DNA of 64,000 nt from Litsea cubeba. Its lineage: Eukaryota; Streptophyta; Magnoliopsida; Laurales; Lauraceae. The notes beneath the pieces are model-generated. The model did not search any database. It saw only the letters and a program-made list of their open reading frames with translations, and was not told the DNA's origin. Shown in pieces: positions 57,801 through 63,962 of the stretch. Position numbers and translations under genes: made by a program. Every line of letters starts with the position of its first letter. Position 1 is the first letter of the stretch. The stretch is taken from positions 31,077,235-31,141,234 of the forward strand of contig CM022949.1 of NCBI GenBank assembly GCA_012931725.1, in the 5' to 3' direction.

Positions 57801-57837
57801 GCCAACACATTCAGGATGATAAGCTTTAAGACAACAT
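24225..57837 (-). CDS. PHD-SWIB-Plus3-GYF chromatin/transcription protein (At5g08430/NERD-like), 5' partial
   Basis: Twenty-one minus-strand exons join without a frame break: 57837-57758, 57346-57159, 50876-50000, 49897-49776, 49461-49402, 48679-48629, 48271-48201, 39928-39777, twelve micro-exons between 39412 and 25208, and 24667-24225. The first base completes a codon, and the remaining 2640 nt are 880 codons including the stop. Domains in order are C-terminal PHD, SWIB/MDM2, Plus-3, a variable micro-exon region and a C-terminal GYF. This is the layout of Arabidopsis At5g08430 and of the NERD/CCCH-zinc-finger group, nuclear proteins tied to chromatin, transcription and small-RNA silencing. 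No CCCH finger follows the GYF here, as in At5g08430. The N-terminal exons, including the first half of the PHD, are not found and probably lie right of the window. Identity is strong; the precise role is inferred. Confidence 0.9.
25208..26465 (-). CDS. Four further phase-1 micro-exons
   Basis: Exons 26465-26385 (81 nt, GNGAVSIQNAGTTGTEE...), 26160-26113 (48 nt, GDDNAPNDKFAKTEAE), 25384-25337 (48 nt, GNGTTPDIEVAKNNAE) and 25246-25208 (39 nt, AIEATSRIPKPVL). All are phase 1-1. Two share the donor GTTAAAC and the GN/GD start, and their downstream introns align, showing duplication of exon plus intron. A further unit at about 26595 has an intact acceptor but no donor and is left out as decayed. 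Confidence 0.68.
25544..25842. repeat. Intronic tandem repeat, about 204-bp period
   Basis: CCAAAACATTACAGTATCTGGC and CATCACAACACCCCC recur about 204 bp apart, with a diverged third version near 26010-26040. These are duplicated intron parts of the micro-exon units. Confidence 0.75.
26763..27356 (-). CDS. Six micro-exons in a 205-bp tandem triplication
   Basis: Exons 27356-27309, 27217-27173, 27154-27104, 27012-26968, 26946-26899 and 26807-26763. They alternate a GxWVAC(D/N)EKAVEK type (48-51 nt) and a DFGVASLSSP type (45 nt). Corresponding exons are spaced exactly 205 bp apart. Every exon keeps an AG acceptor and GT donor (GTTTGG or GTAATC-like), phase 1-1 and open frame. Including or skipping any one keeps the protein frame. 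No domain is recognised; the peptides look disordered. Confidence 0.72.
27757..29950 (-). mobile_element. L1-type LINE, 5'-truncated, in an intron
   Basis: Minus-strand reverse transcriptase segments in several frames: SLIPKKEGK and DYRPISLIGSVYKILARVL, QGAFVKGRQILDG, QRGLSQGDPLSPFLF, the catalytic FADD (29376-29365, in a shifted frame), TYLGLPLCLR and a zf-RVT end (GTFSVSSFF, VDHLTLNC). The A-rich 3' end is near 27757-27800. Frameshifts and stops show it is dead. It lies in the 11.9-kb intron of the PHD-SWIB gene. Confidence 0.88.
29951..30629. other. Intron sequence, unassigned
   Basis: Contains an 18-20 base T run at about 29992, possibly the tail of a minus-strand retroposon. Otherwise nothing is recognised. 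Confidence 0.4.
31003..31302. repeat. Tandem duplication, about 168-bp unit
   Basis: ATGAAGCAT...AATCATGAGAATGTCA and CTAAGTTAGATCTATATACT appear twice, about 168 bp apart, inside the hAT-like element. Confidence 0.85.
31396..31812 (+). CDS. Unrecognised transposon ORF end, Gly/Tyr/Gln-rich with acidic tail
   Basis: An open frame of about 138 codons, rich in His, Tyr and Gln and ending NDDDDDIEPGQYSTWY. The upstream frame is AT-rich and has no domain. The acidic run followed by a short aromatic end resembles the C-terminal tails of plant hAT/DUF659 transposase-derived proteins, which suits its place in a hAT-like element. This is inference; it could be the last exon of a mostly deleted transposase. 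Confidence 0.4.
   Translation: MHGVGEGTHGHHGGYVGQQGAMCEHHMNYSYDPNWVPPSPTPIMSIEQILIEQGRLPLPPHDPQRPLYAPHGYFMPFLHNYQEQSTGDEDSSSSYQEQSEYGHGYGSAAQQYGAYLFNQYRRNDDDDDIEPGQYSTWY
32400..33285 (+). mobile_element. L1-type LINE 3' fragment (RNase H region)
   Basis: Plus-strand remnants of the LINE RNase H domain: VIRDHSEAPYFHSWARLL, EEEMKALGTGLQEA and EGDSLCAIRWASG, broken by stops. The end reads TTAGTGAAAGTTACCATTC and then an A-rich tail at about 33268-33285, as in plant L1 3' ends. Confidence 0.75.
33600..34319 (+). promoter_or_regulatory. Promoter-like stretch with possible first exon
   Basis: A TATA-like CTTATAAAACCCCC at about 33930 precedes a pyrimidine-rich leader. The frame starting ATGGATGCCATGG (34201) encodes MDAMVSSGKKWSWEIEKRRE and then a basic stretch, up to a possible donor AAG/GTACAAAC at 34291. 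A hAT element is inserted 30 bp later. It may be a captured or orphaned gene start, or chance. A GA repeat lies at 33826-33853. Confidence 0.3.
35400..35885 (-). pseudogene. LINE RNase H domain
   Basis: 161 open codons with the RNase H acidic residues in NFDGSY, EMYAL, EGDSFSAI and LADGIAR. It would degrade the RNA strand of RNA/DNA hybrids during retrotransposition. It is separated by a stop from the upstream zf-RVT segment at 35902-36823. Confidence 0.85.
36824..37768. mobile_element. hAT-family element (innermost of the nest)
   Basis: An exact 8-bp target duplication CTTCCCAC (36816-36823 and 37769-37776). Inverted ends TAGGGCTGCACAG and CTGTTCAGCCCTG match at 11/13. Subterminal arrays of GGTCCGGACCGG/CCGGACCGGA. 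The interior is noncoding. It splits the LINE reading frame; without it the LINE frame runs YKVG/RDGWCI. Confidence 0.93.
38619..39231. other. Intron sequence, unassigned
   Basis: Contains a small duplication around AGCAACTGGAGCAGCAAGGACC and AGCACCTGGAGCAACAAG (38835-38950) with an AAAT microsatellite. No exon found. Confidence 0.5.
39232..39412 (-). CDS. Two phase-1 micro-exons (39412-39362 and 39279-39232)
   Basis: Micro-exons of 51 and 48 nt, both phase 1-1. They encode AGNKECTNRIIADRENE and GNGALSLQKAISRETK. Donors are GTTTTA and GTTCTT. The first uses a TTAG acceptor because the usual CAG has become CTG, adding one codon. They are similar in size and start (GN..) to the group at 25-27 kb, 12 kb further on. 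Confidence 0.7.
39777..39928 (-). CDS. Exon: family motif after the U12 intron
   Basis: 152-nt exon preceded by TTTAC (AC acceptor) and followed by GTTTAAG. It encodes LFEYIERRQLLQTPSERSRL and NELPKVIADAE, then an acidic tail ending in phase 1. The ERRxLLQxPxExxRLLxExPxVI motif is conserved in this family. Confidence 0.9.
40100..41019. other. U12 intron interior: unassigned, possible MITE debris
   Basis: Holds GGGGCCCACCTG-type blocks at about 40410-40520 like those of small nonautonomous elements in this window, and a GCCAAGGTGCACACCTTGCA palindrome at 40672. No coding sequence recognised. Confidence 0.4.
41020..41590. repeat. Irregular tandem repeat
   Basis: The motifs GTGGGGCCCTCTTATTTTGTG, TTACAAAAGAAGTTAGAT and CTCCATAATATTTTTATT recur three or more times at uneven spacing. 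Noncoding. Confidence 0.75.
41857..42125. mobile_element. MITE with GAGCACC inverted ends
   Basis: CACTTGAGCACC (41863) and, inverted at the right, CTCAAGTGAGCACC (about 42105-42118). ATATAT lies on both flanks. The interior has GTGGGCCCCGC. It is similar in style to family B but not the same sequence. Confidence 0.65.
42257..42890 (+). repeat. Probable LTR of a Ty3/gypsy-type element
   Basis: Starts TGATGCGGGCC, has a TATA/R-like TTATATAAAGAATGTAATCCC, and holds AGCCGTTTGGCTTGGAG...CCCGTTGGCT. The segment GCAGATCAAGTTCTATGAAT (42769) recurs at the LTR start at 46622. Boundaries are approximate. Confidence 0.5.
42960..43880 (+). mobile_element. Ty3/gypsy remnant, LTR end plus gag start, tandemly duplicated
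   Basis: The LTR U5 end ...GATCGGGTATCATGGGTTCACC, the primer-site-like TTGGTATCAGAG and a gag start (ESDMANEPEPHDLEI, with stops) occur at 43000-43440. They occur again about 443 bp on, at 43445-43880. The encoded gag matches the minus-strand gag at 45021-45425. It is dead by stops and abuts an inverted element. Confidence 0.7.
43898..44537 (-). repeat. 3' LTR of the deleted gypsy element
   Basis: 640 bp, TG...CA, about 90% like its partner by eye. Left of it lies not unique flank but leader sequence shared with 6.33 kb (CAGTCAGGGAAGTA), suggesting a tandem LTR-internal-LTR-internal arrangement. Confidence 0.75.
45021..45425 (-). CDS. Gypsy-type gag leader fragment
   Basis: 134 open codons starting just inside the LTR. 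A coiled-coil-like LKIQNLRRQVETLSWRLDQI is followed by a long acidic stretch (EGDDNYSVYGDG, DELDEDRGEELDMRMW). This is the N-terminal organisation seen in plant gypsy Gag proteins. No capsid or zinc knuckle follows. Confidence 0.65.
   Translation of the reverse strand: MALEQFSPYDLYVDSISRIMPLHRGHSRRHLVESDVENRYDPQDLKIQNLRRQVETLSWRLDQIEPRDQLFDESAYEGDDNYSVYGDGPVDDGDFEDLIYNDELDEDRGEELDMRMWDIYKDDDAFPDQIFDMS
45437..46067 (-). repeat. 5' LTR of the deleted gypsy element
   Basis: 631 bp, same termini as the 3' LTR, with the primer binding region 12 bp inside. Confidence 0.75.
46068..47390 (+). mobile_element. 3' end of a Ty3/gypsy element with its 3' LTR
   Basis: A plus-strand coding remnant (46080-46610) ends NLRTNSFQVGENDA. 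Its DNA AAGTGGGGGAGAA (46606-46618) is the classic gypsy polypurine tract, followed at once by TGATGCAGATC, the start of the 3' LTR. The LTR end near 47390 is uncertain. The coding part has no recognised domain. Confidence 0.6.
47391..48200. other. U12 intron 5' part: unassigned
   Basis: Contains an A/G homopolymer pair at 47642-47681, GCTCAAGCTTGAGC-type palindromes (47770-47800) typical of small nonautonomous elements, and a B-box-like GGTTTGAATCC on the minus strand at about 47929. No coding sequence. Confidence 0.45.
48201..48271 (-). CDS. Exon: helical linker, ends at a U12-type donor
   Basis: 71-nt exon with acceptor TTTTCAG. It encodes WIDREIVVLQKRIDRANEKG. It ends ...TGGCGCAGAGA, immediately followed on the minus strand by ATATCCTT, a perfect U12-type AT-AC donor. 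No GT donor is nearby. Confidence 0.85.
48629..48679 (-). CDS. Exon: helical linker (ELDKKARSLHEDITNH)
   Basis: 51-nt, phase 0-0 exon with acceptor TTGGCAG and donor GTTAGTAC. The linker sequence is conserved in the family between the Plus-3 domain and the next exon. Confidence 0.83.
49402..49461 (-). CDS. Exon: Plus-3 domain, end
   Basis: 60-nt exon with acceptor TTGCAG and donor GTAAGTC, phase 0-0. It encodes EECDDLRQRVKEGLLKRLTI, the characteristic C-terminal helix of the family Plus-3 domain. Confidence 0.88.
49776..49897 (-). CDS. Exon: Plus-3 domain, middle
   Basis: 122-nt exon with acceptor TTTCAG and donor GTAACTTG. It encodes VGRASEAYKTGEIS and LSDDDFSE, the second half of the Plus-3 fold, and passes from phase 1 to phase 0. 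Confidence 0.88.
50000..50876 (-). CDS. Exon: SWIB/MDM2 domain and start of Plus-3 domain
   Basis: The largest exon, 877 nt, with acceptor TTTCCAG and donor GTTATTGG. After an acidic start (VDFNDTETYECLFKDYWE) comes the SWIB domain (FIGWGSEQLICFLTSIG through LLFGRKSVNRHKISNLLEAHF). Then a Ser/acidic linker and the Plus-3 start: IYLRRSLIEEFLKKPETF, DCFVRVKSDPNDY and FFRIEQVTG. SWIB domains occur in SWI/SNF-type chromatin factors. Plus-3 domains (as in RTF1) bind Spt5 C-terminal repeats and single-stranded nucleic acid. Confidence 0.92.
51185..51355 (+). mobile_element. RTE-type LINE 3' tail
   Basis: Ends ...ATAGCTGAATCCAACATAGTCGGGACAAGGCTTTGCTGATGATGATGATG. This is the well-known 3' end of plant RTE LINEs (AGTTGGGACAAGGCTT plus a short trinucleotide run). 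Severely 5'-truncated, within an intron. Confidence 0.75.
51641..52068. mobile_element. hAT-like MITE
   Basis: Inverted ends CTAGGGGGCTCATG and CATGAACCCCTAG. AAGTGT directly flanks both sides (51635-51640 and 52069-52074), possibly a worn 8-bp duplication. GGCCCGGCCC-like subterminal blocks. Confidence 0.72.
52085..52210 (+). mobile_element. tRNA-derived SINE-like element
   Basis: A polymerase III A-box-like TAGTGGTTAGCAACTTG and a B box GGGTTCGAATCC (52165-52176), spaced about 38 bp apart. A TGGTATCAGAGC stretch lies between. A truncated relative is at 56950-57035. Confidence 0.6.
52240..52840 (+). repeat. LTR-like block P (direct copy)
   Basis: Shares its right 330 bases with 54265-54600 in the same orientation and its whole length with 53500-54045 inverted, for example GCTAAGCATGCTAA and GTTAGTTGATCC. 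No internal domain attached. Confidence 0.65.
54046..54190 (-). pseudogene. Gypsy integrase C-terminal fragment
   Basis: The minus strand encodes GHVFLKVLPSKGVMRFG, the conserved GDxVxLKxxPxKGxxRF motif near the end of gypsy integrases, in a short, frame-broken segment at the centre of the foldback. Confidence 0.6.
54996..55349. mobile_element. hAT-like MITE, family C copy 2
   Basis: Exact 8-bp target duplication CTTGAGTT (54988-54995 and 55350-55357). Termini TAGGGGCGG and, inverted, TAGGGGTGTAAAC. GGCCCGGCCC/GGCACGGCATG-rich ends. Inserted in one arm of the foldback after it formed. Confidence 0.88.
55431..56945. other. Unassigned intron sequence, possibly an old LTR
   Basis: 55440-55950 repeats a loose motif (AAATTACAA..GACCCCTA, CCTTAGTTT/CCTTAGCCC) without coding content. 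56530-56945 reads like an LTR (GACAGGAGACCAATCGATG ... CCAGAGTGTGACA) with no attached internal region. Confidence 0.4.
56946..57035 (+). repeat. Truncated SINE-like fragment with a 26-bp tandem duplication
   Basis: TACCTTTTAATGCCTGGGCA is repeated directly, followed by TATTGGTTAGCAACTTC, which matches the A-box side of the 52.1-kb SINE-like element. Confidence 0.55.
57159..57346 (-). CDS. Exon: C-terminal PHD / Cys-rich segment
   Basis: 188-nt exon, acceptor GGCAG, donor GTATGC. It encodes WHKCFICKK, FCCPNAVCQACT, KKGFCSNCLK and VLLIEENLDVDSDG, a Cys-rich block typical of this family just before the SWIB exon. It ends in phase 0 and joins the SWIB exon at DSDG/GQVDF. Confidence 0.88.
57492..57670 (+). 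mobile_element. RTE-type LINE 3' tail
   Basis: Matches 51185-51355 (GGACATGGATGGAA, TCCAAGGATTT). Ends ATGTAGCCGACC...AGTTGAGACAACGCT and then TGATGATGG. 5'-truncated, in an intron of the PHD gene. Confidence 0.72.
57758..57837 (-). CDS. Exon: middle of PHD finger
   Basis: 80-nt exon between a CAG acceptor and a GTAAGTC donor. It encodes CCLKAYHPECVG and TNNTWIC, the central Cys/His zinc ligands of the PHD finger. It enters with one base completing a codon and leaves in phase 1. The upstream exon carrying the first CxxC is not seen. Confidence 0.85.
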
Positions 57838-59202
57838 CTGACAAACATAAAGCATGAATAGTTAAATACGGACCTAAGTGGGGGAGCAACACCATTCCCT
57901 CTCAAACTCATTTTGACAGGAATGTAAACAAACAAGAGAGCATGTTTACAGTAATTGCGGTTAATCAGACGTCGAGCATGTACCAACAAAAATATTAAAA
58001 AGAAATAAAATAAAGTGCAAAGTTACCAATCAATTTTATTTTCTTTTTTTTTTCTTTTTTTTTTTTTAATTTGAGATGCTACCAATCAACTATTTATCAT
58101 TTAAGATTGACTATTAAAGTAACATATTACGTCAGACAATTTTCCAAAGGGCATTTGCTCATAATGCCCCTTGCAAGACACCTATAATCAAAATCAGTCA
58201 AGACCCCCAGAACCCCACATTACCCACCCAACCACTCAACCTAATTTGACATTGTTCAGATGATGACCAGAGTTGGATTTATCATTAAAAAGCTTTATTC
58301 AGCTGAGGATTCTAAAACCTTCAAATTGGGACTTTTGAATCTATGGTCATGATGGATGGATAGCAGTAATTTTGGTCCACCTCCAATTGACATGAAGACA
58401 ATCCATCCCACACATGAGGTTGAGCTAACTCAAAACCCCCGCCCTCCGTTCAGCTGAAATTTGCCAGCTTGAACCTGAAATTAATAGGTCAATTAACTCT
58501 TACCTGAAATTAATAGGTCAATTAACTCTTCCTACACCTCGTACGCCACAATACAGAGAGAACAAATGGTTGGCTATCTGAGCAAAAGGAATGAGAAAAA
58601 AAAAAAAACAAATAAAAGGGAAAAAAGGAAGTTAGGAATTACGGTCCGCCATGTGGGCCATGGCATAGTTATCTGATTAGCAATTTGATTGATTCGAATT
58701 CGAGTTTGAAGTTCGACGCTCACTCAAATTCGAATATTAGATGGGGTAGGTTCACTTAATTCGTTTTTCAATTCGCCTGATTCACAATTCGAGTTCGATT
58801 AGTTTTATATCTTAATTTGTGAGTCCAATTAATTATATATGTAAATATTTTATAAGACTTTAGATACTTTAATAAATATATAAATAATAATATTTCACAT
58901 AAATATATACGAACGGATACATAAAGACCATCATCATCATCAAGGATGAAAACAGCGGTAGCGGCGGGCTGTGCCCAAACGCTACGTAGCGTAGCAGTGC
59001 ATTTTGAAAAATCATCAAAAAATCTGAAAAAATTCCAGAAAATCCAGAATATTGGAAAATGATAAAAAATGTGGGTTTTTTTTTTTTTTTCAAAAGTAAC
59101 TTAGATAAGGGGACGTACTTATTGTATGAGGTCCTGTATCGCTGAATGAATAGAAAATAATAGTAATGATCTTTTCTTTTCTTTTTTGACAGGAAATTTT
59201 AT

Positions 59203-59465
59203 CAGTCCTATTTTCCTATTAGAGTGAAAAGGGTCTATTTTCTATTAGAGTGTAATTTGGTTCTATTTTCCATTAGAGTGAGCTTTGGCTGAATCCTATT
59301 TGTTATTAGAGCGAAATTTGGCTGGAGCCTATTTTCAATTAGTATCAAAGTTGGCTATGGCCCTACTATTTTCAATTAGAGTGAAATTTTATTGGGTTCT
59401 ATTTCCAATTAGAGTGAAATTTGGATAAGGCCCTAATTTCAATTAAGTAATATTTGGCTAAGTCA
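59203..59465. repeat. Tandem repeat, roughly 35-45-bp unit
   Basis: Seven or so diverged copies of CTATTTTCAATTAGAGTGAAAT with TTGGCT spacers. Noncoding, inside hAT-like copy 2. Confidence 0.85.
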
Positions 59466-59908
59466 TGGCTTTTTATTTTAATACTTGGCCTGATTGTGGA
59501 GCCCACCAATGGTAAAAAAAGATAATAGGTTATTTAACTTTATTCATTTTGGGGGCCATGTGATTTTCGTTTACACCTTTCATTTACTGGGCCGATTACC
59601 CTTTAATAAAATAAAAGAAGGATCGAGAAGGGCCTTTGCTGCCCTAGTGTCTCGTGCAAATGGAAGGATCGAGAGAGTGAGAAGAGGGAAATGAAAAGGA
59701 GGGAAAAGAAGGAGAGGGAAAAGAAGAAGAAAAAAAGAGAAGCACCTAGTTGCTGCTGCATTACCGGTTGTAGTGATGTGGTGCTGCAAGCGCTGGGATG
59801 GTGGCTGGAGTGCGGATCTGCGACGATGGCTACAGATCTGCGGTTAACTTGCTATTGTCTCCAGGTACTCTTATGCAACTTCTTTGGTTCTTTCTTCTTT
59901 TCCGTCCC

Positions 59909-59942
59909 CCCGCCCCCCCCCCCCCCCCCCCCCCCCCCCCCC
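59909..59942. repeat. Poly-C tract
   Basis: A run of about 30 C after CCCCCCGCC. It gives false poly-Pro frames and may be imprecisely assembled. Confidence 0.9.
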
Positions 59943-60081
59943 TTTCTTCCACCAGTCAAACAAACGAGGAGGCCGCTACGCTACAGGCCGCTACAGATGC
60001 GAGTGGCTATAAATCGCTGATAGTGTGGCGATGTCCACGGCTAAAGCTGATTGATCAGCCGCTGCGATATTTTCATCCATG

Positions 60082-60140
60082 ATCATCATCATCATCATCA
60101 AAGCTTTGTCCCAACTATGTTGAGTAAGCTATTTGAGTTG
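60082..60140 (-). mobile_element. RTE-type LINE 3' tail (minus strand)
   Basis: The minus strand reads CTCAACATAGTTGGGACAAAGCTTTG followed by TGATGATGATGATG, the RTE LINE 3' end. The hAT-like copy 2 is inserted in its tail. Confidence 0.65.
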
Positions 60141-60446
60141 TAATAAAATATATGCTTCCCACTAATAAGCGTGATGAAAAATCTTCAATTTGATAAAAGA
60201 AGGTCCCATCATCACATTGACCAATATAAAAAATGCACATTTTATTATCATTATTAAATCAAGTGTTCTATATGTAATTAATTTTAAAATAGGCCCAAGT
60301 TTGTTCAAAGTAAAAATTTGTTGAATCCTATAAAATACAAGAACAATCCTTTTCATCAACTTGGGTCTCTATGAGGTAGGCTGCACTATGGGTCCCACGA
60401 ATTTCACATATATCCAACCTTTAAAACTCTATAAAGACTGGATCTT

Positions 60447-60538
<92 letters not shown>

Positions 60539-61794
60539 AGTACATTGGAAAGACATTGAAAAGGACCGATAGTTTTCCTTTTCTTCTCATATAAAGGACC
60601 AATAGATATAAGGGAAAAGGAAGTTGTTCCACCTTGCATTAAGCCCACCTTTTTCTCTATTACTTAGGGACCCTTGGAAAAGACTATGCTTCTCCACTAA
60701 CCATTTTATCAGCTTCTTCTCCATTGGGGCGTTGGCCGAACTACGATGTTTTCTCAAGATTCCAAATCAACCGAATCGAACAACAAATTGTTCGATTTGA
60801 ATAGGACAAGATTCGAAGGCTACCTGACCGAACCAGGTAACTATGGGCCATGGAGCTTGTGAGATCAATCCAAACACTTCACACTTACCCTCATGCATCC
60901 AAATATGACACTCAATTCATTACGGCTAATAAATCAAGAAGTAGGATGATTTGATGGGGATAATTTCTTGCACAACAAGAGCTTTCCATCCCCCTTCCCG
61001 AACAATGATTGGCATCCAAGTGGATCAAACGTGGAGGACCACAATGTGTGTAGGAGAACTCTTGTCAACTAGAGTTTACCTATGGGTCCCACTGGGATGC
61101 ATGGGTAAGCTAGCTGCGACATTGGGAATGGGGGTCAGCAAATAATACTCCAATTAAAGAGTCCTAGCCCACAAAGCCTAGAAAGTAATAATGTTTCTTA
61201 AGACCAAATTACTTTTTGTATTCAATACATTGGTGATTGATGGTCAGATAAGAGTCAAATTGTGGTGAATGCAATTCATGTGGGGGAGGTATGTGTGAAA
61301 GGCTTTGACTTATCATATATGCGACCCATGCCAATTCATGGGGGTAATCTAAGTGTTAAAATGCTTCAACTTATCCTATATAAGACCCACCATACAGAAT
61401 ACAAAGGGGCACAGAAATGGAGTTGTACAAAGGGGTTCTTTGAGAGTTTCTTGTACTTAAACTAAATAAATGCTTTCTGACCAAAAAAAATATAAATTAA
61501 TTAAATGCATGCAAAACGTATGACAAATTATAAAAAAAAAAAAGTGTCCCCTTATGCCCTTTTTAGTTTTCATATAGGGGGCACACCTTAGATCAATCCA
61601 ATCACTTCATAAACTTGCATTAAATCAACACTTTTGACAACGAAACCACCATCCTGCATTGGATCTAATCACAAAGATTCTGAAATATGTAAAGCAATTA
61701 AATTTTTTGAGGCCCTGAAATTAAGACAAGGATCATTTAATCAGTTTTTTTTTTTCCTTTTTTGTGGAAATGGTTACTTATTTACAATTGAGAA
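60141..61794. other. Unassigned DNA with a (GA)n tract
   Basis: (GA)n runs from about 60452 to 60536. The rest (60540-61790) shows no recognised gene. Short open frames overlapping GGGTCCCAC blocks are not supported. Confidence 0.5.
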
Positions 61795-62929
61795 CAAGGA
61801 TGTAAATACGTAGCGGTCGAAATATCGGCCGTCGCACCTGTGGCGGCTCGTAGCGCAATTGTGATGGCCGCTACAGGCCGTAGCAGCCGATACGTGGCGG
61901 GGGGTTTATAAAAAAACCCCATGATGACTTTTGGCCCACTTTTTTCACCTCTCTTCCTCTCTTTTCTGCATTTTCACTACTGTGAACCCTCTTTGACTGC
62001 CCCCTAGTGGTCCTAACTCCATTTTCTTAGGGTTTAGGGTTTAGCATTCATCAGGAGGCTTAGGATTCAATGTAATTTCTTAAGAAGGGACACAGCTCGA
62101 TCCCCGCCGAGGGATACCCCCGGACCCCTTTCGTGAAGCGCATGTTTTAAGGAAGTGGCAATCATGAAGATAAAAGAATCCTACTTGACCATGATAGTTA
62201 GGACTCTTTTGCTGGTTGTCTTTCCTTTTTTGTGCTTAGATGTCTATTATTATCATAACTTGCTAGATATGATATTAAACCTGTTTAATTATGTTTGGAA
62301 TGGTATAGTAATAAAGATATAGTTACCTATTACTACTAGATTTCAAACCGGTCTTAATTAAATTATTTTATAAAAAACCCTCATTGTGGTGTGACTAAGG
62401 TATTCCTATTTCCTTCACTAACTCTCTACTCAGTCATTTCTAAATTGGTGTTGAATGTTTATTGTTGATCACTTTATAGTTCATTCACTTGATTGAATTT
62501 GAACCTTGAATGTTAAAGTATTGATATATGATTGTTCAATGTTCACTAATGATTAATGAGTAATGACCTAACTCTTAAGTCTTATGTCTTTATTTCATGT
62601 TCTAGTTTTTTTTTTTTTTTTATGAGCTTTCCATTACTTTCTAAGTTAGTATGACTAAAAAACATGAATACATGTGAAAAAACTAATCATTACTATTATT
62701 TTCTATTTATACAGCGATACAGGACTTCATATATTGAGGGCACCGCTATGCCCCCTTTTCTTACTTACTTTTGCAAAAGAACCACATTCTTTCATTTTAC
62801 AATTTTCTGGATTTTATGGAATTTTTTCAGATTTTTTGGGCAATTTTTTCAAATCGCACCGCTACGCCACTCGTATCGCCCGCTTCGTAACGGTTTGGCA
62901 GCAGGCCGCTAACGCTATTTTCATCCTTC
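61795..62929. mobile_element. hAT-like element, family A copy 3
   Basis: Ends CAAGGATGTAAATACG and, inverted, GAAGGATGAAAATAGCG. Exact 8-bp target duplication ATTGAGAA (61787-61794 and 62930-62937). Subterminal GTAGCGG/CCGCTAC repeats. Its 62630-62760 interior matches copy 1 at 8975-9115 (CATGAATACATGTGAAAA, TATTTATACAGCGATACA). Confidence 0.85.
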
Positions 62930-63339
62930 ATTGAGAATCAAGGGTAAAACCATGATACATTCCCACAAGACTAAGTAACACAATCTTTGTAAGGAAAGCT
63001 CCTCTCTAATTTAAGTTGCACGATGGATGCCCCAAAGACGCTCAACATTGCAACCTTAAGGTTGTGGTTCAAGTCACTTTACCTACATTCCACCCAAACA
63101 CCTCCAAAAATCAGTAATGGAAACACCAAAGAATCCCTCAAGGACAGTCAGTCAGTCACCCAAACTTCAGTGCAGGCCATGATTGCCACACGAATATAAA
63201 AGTACCCGAGTTGTTAGCAGAACTCTGATTTTCCTCTCCAACCATATAAGACCAAAGAACGCCACCAGAGAACAATCCTAAAGTTTATGCCCTTTATTAC
63301 GTATATCTCCAACTCATTGACCACCCCTCACTGTTTAGG

Positions 63340-63962
63340 TAGGGGTTAAAATGAGCTAAGCATGGCCAAGCTCAAGCTCAACCACCTAATCCGCAACTTG
63401 AGCTCAGCTTGTCCTGACTTCACCAAGCTCGAGCCTAGTTATAAATGAGCAGGGCTTGAGGTTGGGGTTGGGCCAGCTTGTCTTACTGATAAATGTGTTC
63501 CATGCATATTAATGATCCGATATTGAGATTGGGTTTGTATATATGTTCATGTATGTTAGCTTAATTGTGCCAAGCTCTAGTTAAGTCAAACTGAGTGGGC
63601 TCTATCTCAAGCTCAGCTCATAAGCTAATCGATATTTTTGTCCGCTCCACTACAGGCTCAATAAAAGAGAGGGACACTTCTGAAAAGGATGGCAGGCCTT
63701 CAAAAGAGTCCAAACAAAACAGGGGCATCCGCTGTACATTCCTCCTCTTGTACATTCCTCAGCCCCTTTACATCTCCTTCACATTTCAGACCAATCCTGG
63801 CTTTCTACATACTCTCAACCCTAGTGTATATCCTACAACCCCAACATTTTTACTATCCTCACATGCTTAACACCGATTATCTCACTCAGTGAGCTCAAGC
63901 CTGAGCCCAACTGAGCTGAGTCAAACAAGCACGTGACCTGGCTCAACTTGTTGACAGCTCTA
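63340..63962. mobile_element. hAT-like MITE at the window end
   Basis: Starts TAGGGGTTAAAATGAGC and ends GGCTCAACTTGTTGACAGCTCTA. Flanks TGTTTAGG and TGTTTGTG match 6 of 8. AGCTCAAGCTC/GAGCTGAG repeats lie near both ends. Noncoding. Confidence 0.65.

Larger units (their letters stand above)
58941..60081. mobile_element. hAT-like element, family A copy 2 (inverted relative to copies 1 and 3)
   Basis: Ends CAAGGATGAAAACAGCG and, inverted, CATGGATGAAAATATCG. Flanked by ATCATCAT on both sides (58933-58940, 60082-60089). Subterminal CTACGTAGCGTAGC/GGCCGCTACGC repeats. It sits in the (ATC)n tail of an RTE LINE, so part of the flank match is microsatellite. The interior includes a tandem repeat and a C run. 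Confidence 0.72.

Noticed and set aside
59691..60082. Poly-proline open frames
   Set aside because: Produced by the C homopolymer and a purine-rich stretch inside a hAT-like element.
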